This document shows, one piece after another, positions 5,870 to 5,894 of a stretch of DNA of 5,894 nucleotides. Source of the DNA: Deltaproteobacteria bacterium (GTDB taxonomy: Bacteria; Desulfobacterota; Syntrophia; Syntrophales; UBA2185); contig JAPLJQ010000089.1 in NCBI GenBank assembly GCA_026388495.1, positions 1-5,894 on the forward strand, in the 5' to 3' direction. The position numbers and the translations under genes are program-made. The notes beneath the pieces are model-generated. The model worked only from the letters and a program-made list of their open reading frames with translations. It ran no database searches and was not told the origin of the DNA. Within the stretch, counting starts at the first letter, position 1, and every line of letters begins with the position of its first letter.

Positions 5870-5894
5870 ATTGTGATAAGGGCTCTTCTCCGAC

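Overview
The window is a piece of an anaerobic bacterial energy-metabolism region. Its proteins most resemble deltaproteobacterial (Desulfobacterota) homologues, perhaps a syntroph of the Syntrophales or Syntrophobacterales type. That placement rests on protein character and gene order recalled from memory, so it is tentative. Two divergent operons are separated by about 490 bp of non-coding DNA.

Left part, minus strand (1-3071): the start of a complex I operon in the order nuoA, nuoB, nuoC, nuoD, nuoH. The window edge cuts nuoH. No nuoE, nuoF or nuoG lies between nuoD and nuoH, which is the order of the 11-subunit complexes that lack the NADH-oxidising module. NuoB, NuoC, NuoD and the visible part of NuoH are intact and carry their family motifs. 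NuoA is broken: its first 71 residues are normal, the frame then shifts and stops, and the third helix and C-terminus continue in another frame. About 70 bp of conserved sequence appear to be missing, either by a real deletion or by an assembly fault.

Middle (3072-3563): a divergent promoter region. A sigma70-like promoter faces left to nuo and leaves a leader of about 170 nt, which holds a tiny ORF behind a strong Shine-Dalgarno sequence. A second sigma70-like promoter faces right to nfn, and its leader contains a perfect 9-bp-stem hairpin.

Right part, plus strand (3564-5817): nfnA and nfnB, overlapping by 11 nt and closed by a strong intrinsic terminator at 5834-5869. They encode the two subunits of NADH-dependent reduced ferredoxin:NADP+ oxidoreductase, a flavin-based bifurcating enzyme that links the NADH, NADPH and ferredoxin pools.

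Together the operons suggest an anaerobe that balances ferredoxin and pyridine nucleotides through Nfn and couples low-potential electrons (possibly ferredoxin) to the quinone pool and ion pumping through an EFG-less Nuo. I see no tRNA, rRNA, CRISPR array, insertion sequence or phage gene.
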